Below are positions 9,865-18,541 of a DNA stretch of 64,000 nucleotides, one piece after another. A program made the translations under genes and the position numbers. This DNA is from Stenotrophomonas maltophilia D457. GTDB lineage: Bacteria > Pseudomonadota > Gammaproteobacteria > Xanthomonadales > Xanthomonadaceae. The stretch is from contig NC_017671.1 of the NCBI RefSeq assembly GCF_000284595.1, positions 1,831,001 through 1,895,000 on the forward strand, given 5' to 3'. Each line of letters begins with the position of its first letter. Positions within the stretch are counted from its first letter, which is position 1. Under the pieces are notes generated by a model. It ran no database searches and was not told where the DNA came from. It was given only the letters and a program-made list of their open reading frames with translations.

Positions 9865-10761
9865 ATGTTCGATACCTCGCCCCAGCTCGATTGCGCCGGC
9901 CGCATCCTGCGCCTCGACCGTGCCCGGGTCATGGGCATCGTCAACGTCACCCCGGACTCCTTCTCCGATGGCGGCGCGCATGACACCACCGAGGCTGCGG
10001 TCGCCCATGGCCTGAAGCTGGTCGAGGAGGGCGCCGACCTGCTCGATATCGGCGGCGAATCGACCCGCCCGGGCGCTGCGCCGGTCTCGGTCGAGGAGGA
10101 ACTGCGCCGGGTGATTCCGGTGATCGAGCAGCTGGCCGCCCGCACCCGGGTGCCGATCAGCATCGATACCTTCAAGCCGGAGGTGATGCGCGCGGCGGTG
10201 GCCGCTGGCGCCGGCATGATCAACGACATCTTCGCCCTGCGCCAGGGCGGTGCGCTTGAAGCTGCCGCCGAAACCGGCGTGCCGGTGGTGCTGATGCACA
10301 TGCAGGGCGAGCCGGGCCACATGCAGGCCGATCCGCACTACGACGACGTGGTCGCCGAGGTGCATGGTTTCCTGGTGCAGCGCCTGTTCGCTGCCGAGAT
10401 GGCGGGCATCGCGAAGAAGAACCTGCTGATCGACCTTGGTTTTGGCTTCGGCAAGAGCACCGCCCACAACATGACCCTGCTGGCGCGTTCGGAGCGCTTC
10501 CTGGAACTGGGGGTGCCGGTGCTGGCCGGCCTGTCACGCAAGCGCAGCTTGGGAGAACTCACTGGCCGCGACACGCCCTCCGAACGCGTGGCGGCTTCGG
10601 TGGCCGCGCACCTGATCGCGGTCCAGCGTGGCGCGCGCATCGTGCGCGTGCATGACGTGGCGGCCACCGTCGATGCGCTGAAGATCTGGCAGGCAGTGGA
10701 GGCCGTGCCGACGCCGCGTGCCGACGCTGCGCCGATGATCCGCTGGCCGGACGAAGACTGA
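9865..10761 (+). CDS. folP: Dihydropteroate synthase
   Basis: 298 residues from ATG 9865, preceded by CAGGA. It joins 6-hydroxymethyl-dihydropterin diphosphate with p-aminobenzoate in folate synthesis and is the sulfonamide target. Signature blocks are [48 protein letters not shown] and [11 protein letters not shown]. The C-terminus [22 protein letters not shown] ends the TIM barrel. The stop overlaps the miaA ATG by one base (TGATG). folK lies far away at 58957. Confidence 0.97.
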   Translation: MFDTSPQLDCAGRILRLDRARVMGIVNVTPDSFSDGGAHDTTEAAVAHGLKLVEEGADLLDIGGESTRPGAAPVSVEEELRRVIPVIEQLAARTRVPISIDTFKPEVMRAAVAAGAGMINDIFALRQGGALEAAAETGVPVVLMHMQGEPGHMQADPHYDDVVAEVHGFLVQRLFAAEMAGIAKKNLLIDLGFGFGKSTAHNMTLLARSERFLELGVPVLAGLSRKRSLGELTGRDTPSERVAASVAAHLIAVQRGARIVRVHDVAATVDALKIWQAVEAVPTPRADAAPMIRWPDED

Positions 10762-11714
10762 TGGGCGTCGATCGGCGGCCGCTGGCGATCGCCGTGATGG
10801 GGCCGACCGCCAGTGGCAAGACCGCCACCGCAATCGCTTTGGCACAGCAACTGGACGGCGAAATCGTCAGCGTCGATTCGGCGCTGGTATACCGCCACCT
10901 GGACATCGGCTCGGCCAAGCCTGATGCGGCCGAGCGTGCACAGGCGCCGCACCATCTGCTGGACCTGCGCGATCCCTGGCAGACCTATTCGGCGGCCGAG
11001 TTCGCCGCCGATGCCGGCCGGGTCGTGGCCGACATCGTGGCACGCGGCAAAACGCCGATCCTGGCAGGTGGCACGGGGCTGTACTTCCGGGCCCTGCTGC
11101 AGGGCCTGTCGCCGATGCCGGAGGCCGACCCGGTGATGCGCGAAGCACTCAGCACCGAGGCGGCCGAGCGGGGCTGGGCGGCATTGCACGCAGAGCTGGC
11201 CGAGGTCGATCCGGCCGCCGCCGCACGCATCCATGCCACCGACCCGCAACGCATCCAGCGGGCACTGGAGGTCTATCGCCTGACCGGCACGCCCATCACT
11301 GAATGGCAGCGCCGTCCGGGCGTAGCGCCGCTGCCGGTGCGCACCCTCAAGCTGATCCTGGCCCCGCGTGACCGCGCGGTACTGCACCAGCGCATCGAGG
11401 CGCGCTTCGACACCATGCTGGCGCAGGGCTTCCTGGACGAAGTGCGGGCACTGCGCGCGATGCCGGAAATGGCCGCCGTGGAAGCCCCGTTGGACCTGCC
11501 GGCGGTGCGTGCGGTCGGCTATCGCCAGGCCTGGGAGTACCTGGACGGGGAGGGTGATGCCGCCCGTTTCCGTGACAAGGCGATCTTCGCCACCCGCCAG
11601 CTGGCCAAGCGCCAGCTGACGTGGCTGCGCGGCGAGCTTGATGCGCGCTGGTTCGACCCCCATATCGACCAGGAGCGCCTTGCCGGCGCGGTGTCGGCCT
11701 TCGTCGCACGCTGA
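10761..11714 (+). CDS. miaA: tRNA dimethylallyltransferase MiaA
   Basis: A 317-residue enzyme that adds the dimethylallyl group to A37 of UNN-reading tRNAs. P-loop [15 protein letters not shown] at residues 13-27, [52 protein letters not shown] and the later [13 protein letters not shown] are all family blocks. The order folP-miaA-hfq-hflX is seen across gammaproteobacteria; miaA and hfq are separated by 96 bases that could hold an hfq promoter. Confidence 0.97.
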   Translation: MGVDRRPLAIAVMGPTASGKTATAIALAQQLDGEIVSVDSALVYRHLDIGSAKPDAAERAQAPHHLLDLRDPWQTYSAAEFAADAGRVVADIVARGKTPILAGGTGLYFRALLQGLSPMPEADPVMREALSTEAAERGWAALHAELAEVDPAAAARIHATDPQRIQRALEVYRLTGTPITEWQRRPGVAPLPVRTLKLILAPRDRAVLHQRIEARFDTMLAQGFLDEVRALRAMPEMAAVEAPLDLPAVRAVGYRQAWEYLDGEGDAARFRDKAIFATRQLAKRQLTWLRGELDARWFDPHIDQERLAGAVSAFVAR

Positions 11715-11810
11715 ACCCCCGCCAGCCGTGTAACATCATCGGTCGGCGGGCGGCTCGGGGGCCGTGGCAACCGTCGGCAACCCAATAAGAACAATAATCA
11801 GGAGTGTGCA

Positions 11811-12086
11811 ATGTCCAAGGGGCAATCGCTGCAGGATCCTTTCTTGAACGCACTGCGGCGCGAGCGCGTGCCGGTTTCGGTGTACCTGGTGAACGGCATC
11901 AAGCTGCAGGGCACGATCGAGTCGTTCGACCAGTTCGTGGTCCTGCTGCGCAACACGGTCAGTCAGATGGTCTACAAGCACGCCATTTCCACGGTGGTTC
12001 CGGCACGCAACGTGAAGGTCGGTCCGGGCGGTGGTTACGTGCAGTCGGGTGAAGGTGGTCAGGCAGGTGATGAAGCAGACGAGTAA
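11811..12086 (+). CDS. hfq: RNA chaperone Hfq
   Basis: A 91-residue Sm-like hexameric chaperone for small RNA-mRNA pairing. The Sm1 region [41 protein letters not shown] and the Sm2 motif [13 protein letters not shown] (YKHA) are intact. The Gly-rich acidic tail ([19 protein letters not shown]) is short. A strong AGGAG precedes the ATG. hflX follows after 14 bases. Confidence 0.98.
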   Translation: MSKGQSLQDPFLNALRRERVPVSVYLVNGIKLQGTIESFDQFVVLLRNTVSQMVYKHAISTVVPARNVKVGPGGGYVQSGEGGQAGDEADE

Positions 12087-12100
12087 TACCGGAGCGGTGA

Positions 12101-13411
12101 ATGTTTGACCGCTCGAAAAAGGGCGAACACGCCCTGTTGATCCAGCCCCATTTCGGCAAGCTGGAAGACGATGTGCTGGAAGAGTTCGGTGATCTGGCCC
12201 GCTCGGCTGGGGCCAGCATCGCCGCGACGATCACCGCGCGCCTGGACCGTCCGAATCCGTCAACCCTGATCGGCAGCGGCAAGCTGGACGAGATCAAGGC
12301 CGCGGCCGATGCCAGTGGCGCCGACCTGATCCTGGTCAACCATGCGCTGAGCCCGGGTCAGGAGCGCAACCTGGAACGCTTCCTCGAGCGCCGGGTGATC
12401 GACCGCACCGGTCTGATCCTGGACATCTTTGCCCAGCGTGCACACAGCCACGAGGGCAAGCTGCAGGTCGAGCTGGCGCAGCTGCGTCACTTGGCTACGC
12501 GATTGGTTCGCGGCTGGACCCACCTGGAGCGCCAGCGCGGCGGTTCGATCGACCTGCGGGGCCCGGGTGAAACCCAGCTGGAAACCGACCGCCGCCTGTT
12601 GCAGAAGCGGGTCGAGCAGCTGCAGAAGCGCCTGGAGAAGGTTGAAGTGCAGCGCACCCAGATGCGCCGTGCGCGTGTGCGCAGCGAGCTGCCGCGCGTG
12701 GCCCTGGTGGGCTACACCAACGCCGGCAAATCGACCCTGTTCAACGCCATGACCGGCGCCGAGGCCTATGCCGCCGACCAGCTGTTCGCCACGCTGGACC
12801 CGACCGTGCGCCGCATCGCGGTCCCGGGCGGCAGCGTGGTGCTGGCCGACACCGTCGGTTTCGTCCGCGACCTGCCGCATGATCTGGTCGCCGCGTTCCG
12901 CTCGACGCTGTCCGAGGCACGCGAGGCCGATTTCCTGCTGCATGTGGTCGACGCCGCCGATCCGCACCGCGAGGAGCGCATCGCCCAGGTGGACGAGGTG
13001 CTGACCGCGGTCGGTGCCGGTGACCTGCCGCAGCTGCTGGTGTTCAACAAGATCGATCGCATCGACGGTGCCGACGTCCGCCACGATGGCCAGGATGGCG
13101 TGCCCGACGAGTCGCGTCGTGAACGTGTCTGGATTTCCGCGCGTGACGGGCAGGGCCTTGAGCTGCTGCAGGCAGTGCTGGGCAAGCGCCTGGGCCTGCA
13201 GCACGTGACCGGTGAATTGCGCCTGCCGCCGGATGCCGGCCGCCTGCGTGCGCGCCTGCACCAGCTGGAAGTGATCCGCAGCGAACAGGCCGATGAAGAG
13301 GGCTGGCTGCTGCAGGTGGACCTGCCGATTGCCGAAGCCGAGAAGCTGGCCGCCGGTGCCGATGGCGCGCCGATCCGGGCGCTGTTGCCGGAGAAACTGC
13401 CGGAGTGGTGA
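12101..13411 (+). CDS. hflX: Ribosome-associated GTPase HflX
   Basis: 436 residues. An N-terminal HflX domain (LIQPHFGKLEDDVLEEFGDLA...; IDRTGLILDIFAQRAHSHEGKLQVELAQL) precedes a GTPase domain with G1 GYTNAGKSTLFN near 204, G3 DTVGFVRDLPH and G4 NKID. HflX splits and rescues stalled ribosomes and is heat-shock related. It is transcribed downstream of hfq. A SMAG element starts 17 bases after the stop. Confidence 0.96.
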   Translation: MFDRSKKGEHALLIQPHFGKLEDDVLEEFGDLARSAGASIAATITARLDRPNPSTLIGSGKLDEIKAAADASGADLILVNHALSPGQERNLERFLERRVIDRTGLILDIFAQRAHSHEGKLQVELAQLRHLATRLVRGWTHLERQRGGSIDLRGPGETQLETDRRLLQKRVEQLQKRLEKVEVQRTQMRRARVRSELPRVALVGYTNAGKSTLFNAMTGAEAYAADQLFATLDPTVRRIAVPGGSVVLADTVGFVRDLPHDLVAAFRSTLSEAREADFLLHVVDAADPHREERIAQVDEVLTAVGAGDLPQLLVFNKIDRIDGADVRHDGQDGVPDESRRERVWISARDGQGLELLQAVLGKRLGLQHVTGELRLPPDAGRLRARLHQLEVIRSEQADEEGWLLQVDLPIAEAEKLAAGADGAPIRALLPEKLPEW

Positions 13412-13428
13412 GCTAGCGGCCCATGGCT

Positions 13429-13454
13429 GGTAGTGCCGGCCGCTGGCCGGCAAC
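13429..13454. repeat. SMAG palindrome
   Basis: GGTAGTGCCGGCCGCTGGCC followed by GGCAAC: the same GTAG-ended palindrome as at 9430, placed between hflX and pncC. Confidence 0.9.
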
Positions 13455-13524
13455 GCAATCGTGCCGGAGGGGCGCGACATCCGGCTGTCATCTGCGGTAC
13501 AACGGGGTTCTTCACCCCACCGTC

Positions 13525-14025
13525 ATGCCGATGTCCATCCCCACCGACGCCGATCTCAACACCCAGTCCGCCGCGCTCGGGCAGCGCCTGCAACAGGCCT
13601 CGCTGCAGCTGGTCACGGCCGAAAGCTGCAGTGGCGGCTGGATCGCCAAGTGCATGACCGACATCGCCGGTTCTTCGGCGTTCTTCGACTGCGGCATGGT
13701 GGTCTACAGCTATGAAGCCAAGCAGCGCCTGCTGGGCGTGCGTGCGCAGACGCTGGAACAGTTCGGCGCGGTCAGTCGCGAAACCGTTCTGGAGATGGTG
13801 TCCGGTGCGCTGGTCAATTCCGGTGCCGGCATCGCCGTGGCGGTGACCGGTATCGCCGGCCCCGGCGGTGGCAGTCCGGACAAGCCAGTCGGCAGTGTCT
13901 GGATCGGCTGGAAGCGCCGCGGTGGCTACGCCCGCGCCGAGCTGTTCCAGTTCGATGGCGACCGCGAAGCCATCCGCCGGCAAACCGTGGCGGCGGCATT
14001 GCGCGGTATCGACGCCCAGCTGTGA
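13525..14025 (+). CDS. pncC: Nicotinamide-nucleotide amidase (CinA C-terminal domain family)
   Basis: 166 residues if translation starts at ATG 13525; ATG 13531 is an alternative and neither has a strong ribosome site. It is a single CinA_C domain: TAESCSGGWIAKCMTDIAGSSAFFDCGMVVYS near the start and AVTGIAGPGGGSPDKPVGSVWIGW later are signature blocks. The enzyme deamidates NMN to nicotinate mononucleotide in pyridine nucleotide salvage. It sits upstream of lexA-recA as CinA-type genes often do, here with an ABC1 kinase gene in between. Confidence 0.92.
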   Translation: MPMSIPTDADLNTQSAALGQRLQQASLQLVTAESCSGGWIAKCMTDIAGSSAFFDCGMVVYSYEAKQRLLGVRAQTLEQFGAVSRETVLEMVSGALVNSGAGIAVAVTGIAGPGGGSPDKPVGSVWIGWKRRGGYARAELFQFDGDREAIRRQTVAAALRGIDAQL

Positions 14026-14056
14026 CATGCTGCTCCGGTAACCGTCCGGAGCACGC

Positions 14057-15742
14057 ATGATGTGGGAAACGCTGGGCACGGTCCGTGACCTGGGCCGACT
14101 GCAGGAAATCGCCGTTGTCTTGATCCGCTACGGCTTCGGCGACGTGGTTCGGCGCATCGGCCTGGCCAGCACGCTGGAGCGGGCAGGGCGCCTGTTGCAC
14201 TGGAACGAGGACCGGCAGGAGCTGCTGCGGATGACCGCACCGGTGCGCGTGCGCAGTGCGATGCAGGATCTTGGCCCGACCTTCGTCAAGCTTGGCCAGG
14301 TGCTGGCAACGCGCGTCGACCTGTTGCCGCCGGAGTGGATTGCCGAGCTGTCCGAACTGCAGAACGCGGTGCCGGCCCTGCCGTACGCCGAGATCCGCGG
14401 GCAGCTCGAAGCCGACCTGGGCGCGTCGCCGGCGGAGGTATTCGCCTTCCTTGACGAAACCCCGATGGCCGCCGCCTCGCTGGCGCAGGCCCATCGCGCC
14501 CGGCTGCATGATGGTCGTGAGGTGGTGCTGAAGGTGCGGCGTCCCGGCATCCGTGACGTGGTCGAGGCCGACCTGCGGCTGCTGGCGCGGCTGGCCGAGA
14601 TCGTCGAGGCCCGGTTGCCGGACCTGCGTCGCTATCGCCCGGCCGAGGTCGTGCAGCAGTTCACCGTATCGCTGCGCCGTGAGCTGGATTTTGCCGCCGA
14701 ATGCCGCAATGCCGAACGCATCGCCCGCAACTTCAGTGGCCGTGACGACATACTGATTCCGAAGGTGCACTGGCAGTGGACCTGCGAGAGCCTGAACGTG
14801 CAGGACTTCGTCGACGGCATTCCCGGCCGCGATCTGGCCGGCGTCGATGCGGCGGGCCTGGACCGGCGCGAGCTGGCGCGGCGTGGTGCCGGCATCGTGC
14901 TGAAGATGGTGCTGGAGGACGGCAGCTTCCACGCCGATCCACACCCCGGCAACATCATCTACCTGCGTGACGGCCGCATCGGCGTGATCGATTTCGGCAT
15001 GGTCGGCGCGCTGTCCGAAGTGCGCCGCTTCCAGGTCGCGCAACTGCTGCACGGCCTGGTCGAGCAGGACCCGCAGGGCGTGGCGGACGTGCTGCTGGAC
15101 TGGGCCGGCGGCGTGGAAGTGGACGAGAACCGGCTGCAGCACGACATCAGCCAGTTCGTCGACCAGTACCGTGGCGTGCCGCTGAAGGATCTGCGCATCG
15201 GCCTGATGCTGGGCGACATCACCCAGCTGCTGCGCAGCTACAGCCTGACCCTGCCGGCCGACCTGGCACTGATGATCAAGGCCTTCCTGACCCTGGAAGG
15301 CATGGGCCGGCAGCTGGATCCGGATTTCGACATGGCCAGCGCCGCCCGCCCGTTCCTGGAGCGCGTGGTGCTGCAGCGTTATGCGCCCAGGGCGCTGCTC
15401 AAGCGCGGCCGGCGCAGCCTGTTGGGCCTGGTCGACTTCGCCGGCGAGTTGCCGCGCGACCTGCGCAAGCTGGTCCAGGCGGCGCGCCGTGGGCGCCTCC
15501 AGCTGAAGGTGGAGACCACCGCGCTGCAGGGCTTTGGCGAGCAGGTGAACCGGGCCGCGAACCGACTGGTGGTGGGCGTGATCACGGCCGCGCTGATCAT
15601 CGGCTCGTCGATCGTGATGCACAGCGTCGGCGGGGTTTCCAGCCGCTGGTTGCTGGCGCTGGGCGTGTGCGGATTCATCGGCGCCGGCTTCTGCGGCGTA
15701 TGGATCCTGGTTTCGATATGGAGAAGCGGCAAGCACACGTAG
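14057..15742 (+). CDS. ubiB: ABC1/UbiB-family atypical protein kinase
   Basis: 561 residues. The kinase-like fold has the KxGQ motif in LGPTFVKLGQVLATRVDLLP near residue 82, the alanine-rich loop MAAASLAQAHRA, the metal-binding HADPHPGNIIYL and the DFGM-like IDFGMVGAL. The C-terminus carries two membrane segments (LVVGVITAALIIGSSIVM and LLALGVCGFIGAGFCGVWILVSI). Family members support ubiquinone biosynthesis as ATPases. No other ubi genes are adjacent, so it could be a UbiB paralogue; the symbol is tentative. Confidence 0.8.
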   Translation: MMWETLGTVRDLGRLQEIAVVLIRYGFGDVVRRIGLASTLERAGRLLHWNEDRQELLRMTAPVRVRSAMQDLGPTFVKLGQVLATRVDLLPPEWIAELSELQNAVPALPYAEIRGQLEADLGASPAEVFAFLDETPMAAASLAQAHRARLHDGREVVLKVRRPGIRDVVEADLRLLARLAEIVEARLPDLRRYRPAEVVQQFTVSLRRELDFAAECRNAERIARNFSGRDDILIPKVHWQWTCESLNVQDFVDGIPGRDLAGVDAAGLDRRELARRGAGIVLKMVLEDGSFHADPHPGNIIYLRDGRIGVIDFGMVGALSEVRRFQVAQLLHGLVEQDPQGVADVLLDWAGGVEVDENRLQHDISQFVDQYRGVPLKDLRIGLMLGDITQLLRSYSLTLPADLALMIKAFLTLEGMGRQLDPDFDMASAARPFLERVVLQRYAPRALLKRGRRSLLGLVDFAGELPRDLRKLVQAARRGRLQLKVETTALQGFGEQVNRAANRLVVGVITAALIIGSSIVMHSVGGVSSRWLLALGVCGFIGAGFCGVWILVSIWRSGKHT

Positions 15743-15768
15743 GCAGGTGCACGAAGTGCGCCTGTTGC

Positions 15769-15829
15769 GGTTCCACAGGAACCGCAGAATCGCGCAGCGA
15801 TTCCTGTAGAGCCGAGCCATGCTCGGCTG
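15769..15829. repeat. Short hairpins including a GTAGAGCCGAGC SMAG-like palindrome
   Basis: GCGGTTCC-ACA-GGAACCGC (about 15769-15787) and GTAGAGCCGAGC-CAT-GCTCGGCT (15806-15829) lie between ubiB and the lexA promoter. The second belongs to the GTAGAGCCGAGC group seen again at 34085 and 44754. Confidence 0.75.
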
Positions 15830-15916
15830 CTCTTGCCTGGGTCGGCCCCGTCATTCGCGCGACTGCCGAGCATGCCTCGGCCCAACAAGCCCGCACCACC
15901 CCGATCGCCCCGGCAC

Positions 15917-15950
15917 TTGCAGTTGCGCATATTAGTAGTAATACTACTAA
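15917..15950 (+). promoter_or_regulatory. lexA promoter with LexA (SOS) box
   Basis: TTAGTAGTAATACTACTAA (15932-15950) is a perfect 19-bp palindrome matching the Xanthomonas LexA box TTAG-N6-TACTA. A plausible -35 TTGCAG (15917-15922) and -10 TAATAC (15939-15944), 16 bases apart, place the operator over the -10 and the transcription start. The lexA ATG follows two bases after the box, so LexA would repress its own gene. Confidence 0.9.
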
Positions 15951-15952
15951 CC

Positions 15953-16588
15953 ATGGACCTGACCGACACCCAGCAGGCGATCCTGCAGTTGATCGCCGAG
16001 CGTATCGAGAGCGAAGGCGCACCGCCGTCGCAGACTGAAATCGCACGCGCATTCGGCTTCAAGGGCGTGCGCGCGGCCCAGTACCACCTGGAAGCCCTTG
16101 AGCAGGCCGGTGCGATCCGTCGCATCCCGGGTCAGGCCCGCGGCATCCGCCTGGTGCAGGCACCGCCGGTCGAGAAGCTGGCCGAGCCGGGCCTGGCCGA
16201 CAGCGTGCTGCGGCTGCCGGTGCTGGGCCGGGTTGCGGCCGGCCTGCCGATCGGTGCCGACATCGGCTCGGACGATTTCGTGGTGCTGGACCGGGTGTTC
16301 TTCTCGCCGGCGCCGGACTACCTGCTGAAGGTGCAGGGCGACTCGATGATCGATGAGGGCATCTTCGACGGTGACCTGATCGGCGTGCACCGCACCCGCG
16401 ACGCCCATTCCGGGCAGATCGTGGTGGCCCGCATCGATGACGAGATCACGGTCAAGCTGCTGAAGATCGCCAAGGATCGCATCCGCCTGCTGCCGCGCAA
16501 TCCCGACTACAAGCCGATCGAGGTGCTGCCGGATCAGGACTTCGCGATCGAGGGCCTCTATTGCGGCCTGTTTCGGCCCAACCGTTGA
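15953..16588 (+). CDS. lexA: SOS repressor LexA
   Basis: 211 residues. An N-terminal winged helix (TQQAILQLIAERIESEGAPPSQTEIARAFGFKGVRAAQYHL) is followed by the S24 autoprotease domain: cleavage site Ala96-Gly97 in GRVAAGLP, catalytic Ser131 in GDSMIDEG and Lys168 in TVKLLK. The start at 15953 gives the standard LexA N-terminus MDLTDTQQAIL; it has no Shine-Dalgarno sequence and begins immediately after the LexA box. recA follows after about 200 bases. RecA-stimulated self-cleavage derepresses the regulon. Confidence 0.97.
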   Translation: MDLTDTQQAILQLIAERIESEGAPPSQTEIARAFGFKGVRAAQYHLEALEQAGAIRRIPGQARGIRLVQAPPVEKLAEPGLADSVLRLPVLGRVAAGLPIGADIGSDDFVVLDRVFFSPAPDYLLKVQGDSMIDEGIFDGDLIGVHRTRDAHSGQIVVARIDDEITVKLLKIAKDRIRLLPRNPDYKPIEVLPDQDFAIEGLYCGLFRPNR

Positions 16589-16792
16589 CCCGTTCCGTAG
16601 CGCATTACCCCGCGGTCTTTTGTGGCGATTCTCTGGTTCCACTGAGGTTGGTACGGATGTCCGATAATTCTTTTCAGAGCGCCGGGCAGAATCTCAGCCT
16701 GTGCGATACGTCCGACTTAAAGTGAGCCCATGGCAAAGAAGACCCCCAAAGACAGCACCTCCAACGACACGACCTCTGCAAGGACCAATCCG

Positions 16793-17830
16793 ATGGACGA
16801 GAACAAGAAGCGCGCCCTCGCTGCAGCTCTGGGCCAGATCGAAAAGCAGTTCGGCAAGGGCTCGGTGATGCGCATGGGCGACCGCGTGGTCGAGCCCGTC
16901 GAAGCCATCCCGACCGGTTCGCTGATGCTCGACATCGCGCTGGGCATTGGTGGTCTGCCAAAGGGCCGTGTCGTTGAGATCTACGGGCCGGAATCCTCGG
17001 GCAAGACCACCTTGACCCTGCAGGCCATCGCCGAATGCCAGAAGATGGGCGGCACCGCGGCCTTCATCGACGCCGAGCACGCGCTGGACCCGATCTACGC
17101 CGCCAAGCTGGGCGTGAACGTGGACGACCTGCTGCTGTCGCAGCCGGACACCGGTGAGCAGGCGCTGGAAATCGCCGACATGCTGGTCCGTTCGGGTTCG
17201 GTGGACATCCTGGTGATCGACTCGGTTGCCGCGCTGACCCCGAAGGCCGAAATCGAAGGCGAGATGGGCGACCAGCTGCCAGGCCTGCAGGCCCGCCTGA
17301 TGAGCCAGGCGCTGCGCAAGCTGACCGGCAACATCAAGCGCTCCAACACCTTGGTGATCTTCATCAACCAGCTGCGCATGAAGATCGGCGTGATGATGCC
17401 GGGCCAGAGCCCGGAAACCACCACCGGTGGCAACGCGCTCAAGTTCTACGCCTCGGTGCGCCTGGACATCCGCCGTATCGGCGCGATCAAGAAGGGTGAC
17501 GAGATCATCGGTAACCAGACCAAGATCAAGGTCGTCAAGAACAAGCTGGCACCTCCGTTCAAGCAGGTCATCACCGAAATCCTGTATGGCGAAGGCATCA
17601 GCCGTGAAGGCGAGCTGATCGACATGGGTGTGGATGCCAAGCTGGTGGAGAAGGCTGGCGCCTGGTACAGCTACGGTGAAGAACGCATTGGCCAGGGCAA
17701 GGACAACGCCCGCGGCTACCTGCGCGACAACCCGACTGTCGCCGCCAAGCTCGAGGCCGAGCTGCGCGAGAAATTCCAGCCGGCCGAAGCGGCCCGCGAG
17801 GAAGGCGACGACGAAGGCGAAGACGAATAA
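16793..17830 (+). CDS. recA: Recombinase RecA
   Basis: 345 residues from ATG 16793, chosen because AAGGA stands eight bases upstream and the protein then begins [20 protein letters not shown] as in close relatives. An in-frame ATG at 16730 would add 21 residues ([13 protein letters not shown]...). Walker [10 protein letters not shown] is near residue 65, Walker [10 protein letters not shown] follows, then loop L1 ([23 protein letters not shown] region), [13 protein letters not shown] and an acidic tail. It catalyses strand exchange and co-protease activity on LexA. No LexA box is obvious between lexA and recA. Confidence 0.97.
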   Translation: MDENKKRALAAALGQIEKQFGKGSVMRMGDRVVEPVEAIPTGSLMLDIALGIGGLPKGRVVEIYGPESSGKTTLTLQAIAECQKMGGTAAFIDAEHALDPIYAAKLGVNVDDLLLSQPDTGEQALEIADMLVRSGSVDILVIDSVAALTPKAEIEGEMGDQLPGLQARLMSQALRKLTGNIKRSNTLVIFINQLRMKIGVMMPGQSPETTTGGNALKFYASVRLDIRRIGAIKKGDEIIGNQTKIKVVKNKLAPPFKQVITEILYGEGISREGELIDMGVDAKLVEKAGAWYSYGEERIGQGKDNARGYLRDNPTVAAKLEAELREKFQPAEAAREEGDDEGEDE

Positions 17831-17940
17831 GGCTTGCTGTGGGGCAGGGTGGCGCCGTCAGTGACGTCGCCCTGTCCCGCAGGTTCGAATCGCCCAGGGA
17901 TGGGCTGGGCGCCACGGATGGCGCCACCCTTGGAGTACCC

Positions 17941-18432
17941 ATGTCCGACGCCGAAGACATTCCGACCGGCCGCAAGCGCCGGCCGCGTGAGCAGACCCCC
18001 GTGCAACGGGCGTTGGGCCTGCTGGTCCGCCGCGAGCACTCGCGCAAGGAACTCACCCGCAAGCTGACCTCCCGTGGCATCGAAGACGAAGTCGCGCAGG
18101 CCGCTGTCGCCAAGTTGACCGAGGCCGGCTGGCAGGACGACACCCGTTTTGCCGAGAACCTGGTGAGGATGCGCGCCAACACCGGTTATGGGCCGATCCA
18201 TGTCCGCGCCGAGCTGGGGACCCATGGCCTGGACAGTGCCGCGATTGCCGCAGCGATGGACAGCTACGAAGGCGACTGGCAGGAAAACGCCCGTGATCTG
18301 GTCCGCCGACGCTTTGGCGAGGCCGGCCCGCAGGACCTGACGCAGCGGCGCAAGGCTGCCGATCTGCTGGCCCGGCGGGGCTTCGACGGCGACAGCATCC
18401 GCCGCGCGACCCGCTACGACCCGGATGACTGA
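17941..18432 (+). CDS. recX: RecA regulator RecX
   Basis: 163 residues from ATG 17941. The RecX tandem three-helix repeats are recognisable: [75 protein letters not shown]. It inhibits RecA filament growth. It lies 110 bases after recA; the gap holds a GGCGCCACGGATGGCGCC hairpin (about 17910) that may attenuate read-through so that less RecX than RecA is made, as in enterics. Confidence 0.93.
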   Translation: MSDAEDIPTGRKRRPREQTPVQRALGLLVRREHSRKELTRKLTSRGIEDEVAQAAVAKLTEAGWQDDTRFAENLVRMRANTGYGPIHVRAELGTHGLDSAAIAAAMDSYEGDWQENARDLVRRRFGEAGPQDLTQRRKAADLLARRGFDGDSIRRATRYDPDD

Positions 18433-18541
18433 GACTGGCGGCGCCGGGCCTGATACCCTTTAGGTTTTCGGCGGTCCCTCGCGACCCTGGCCAACGCGGC
18501 CGGTGGTCCGGGTCCGCCGGCCCGCAGACTGCCAGCCCCCA

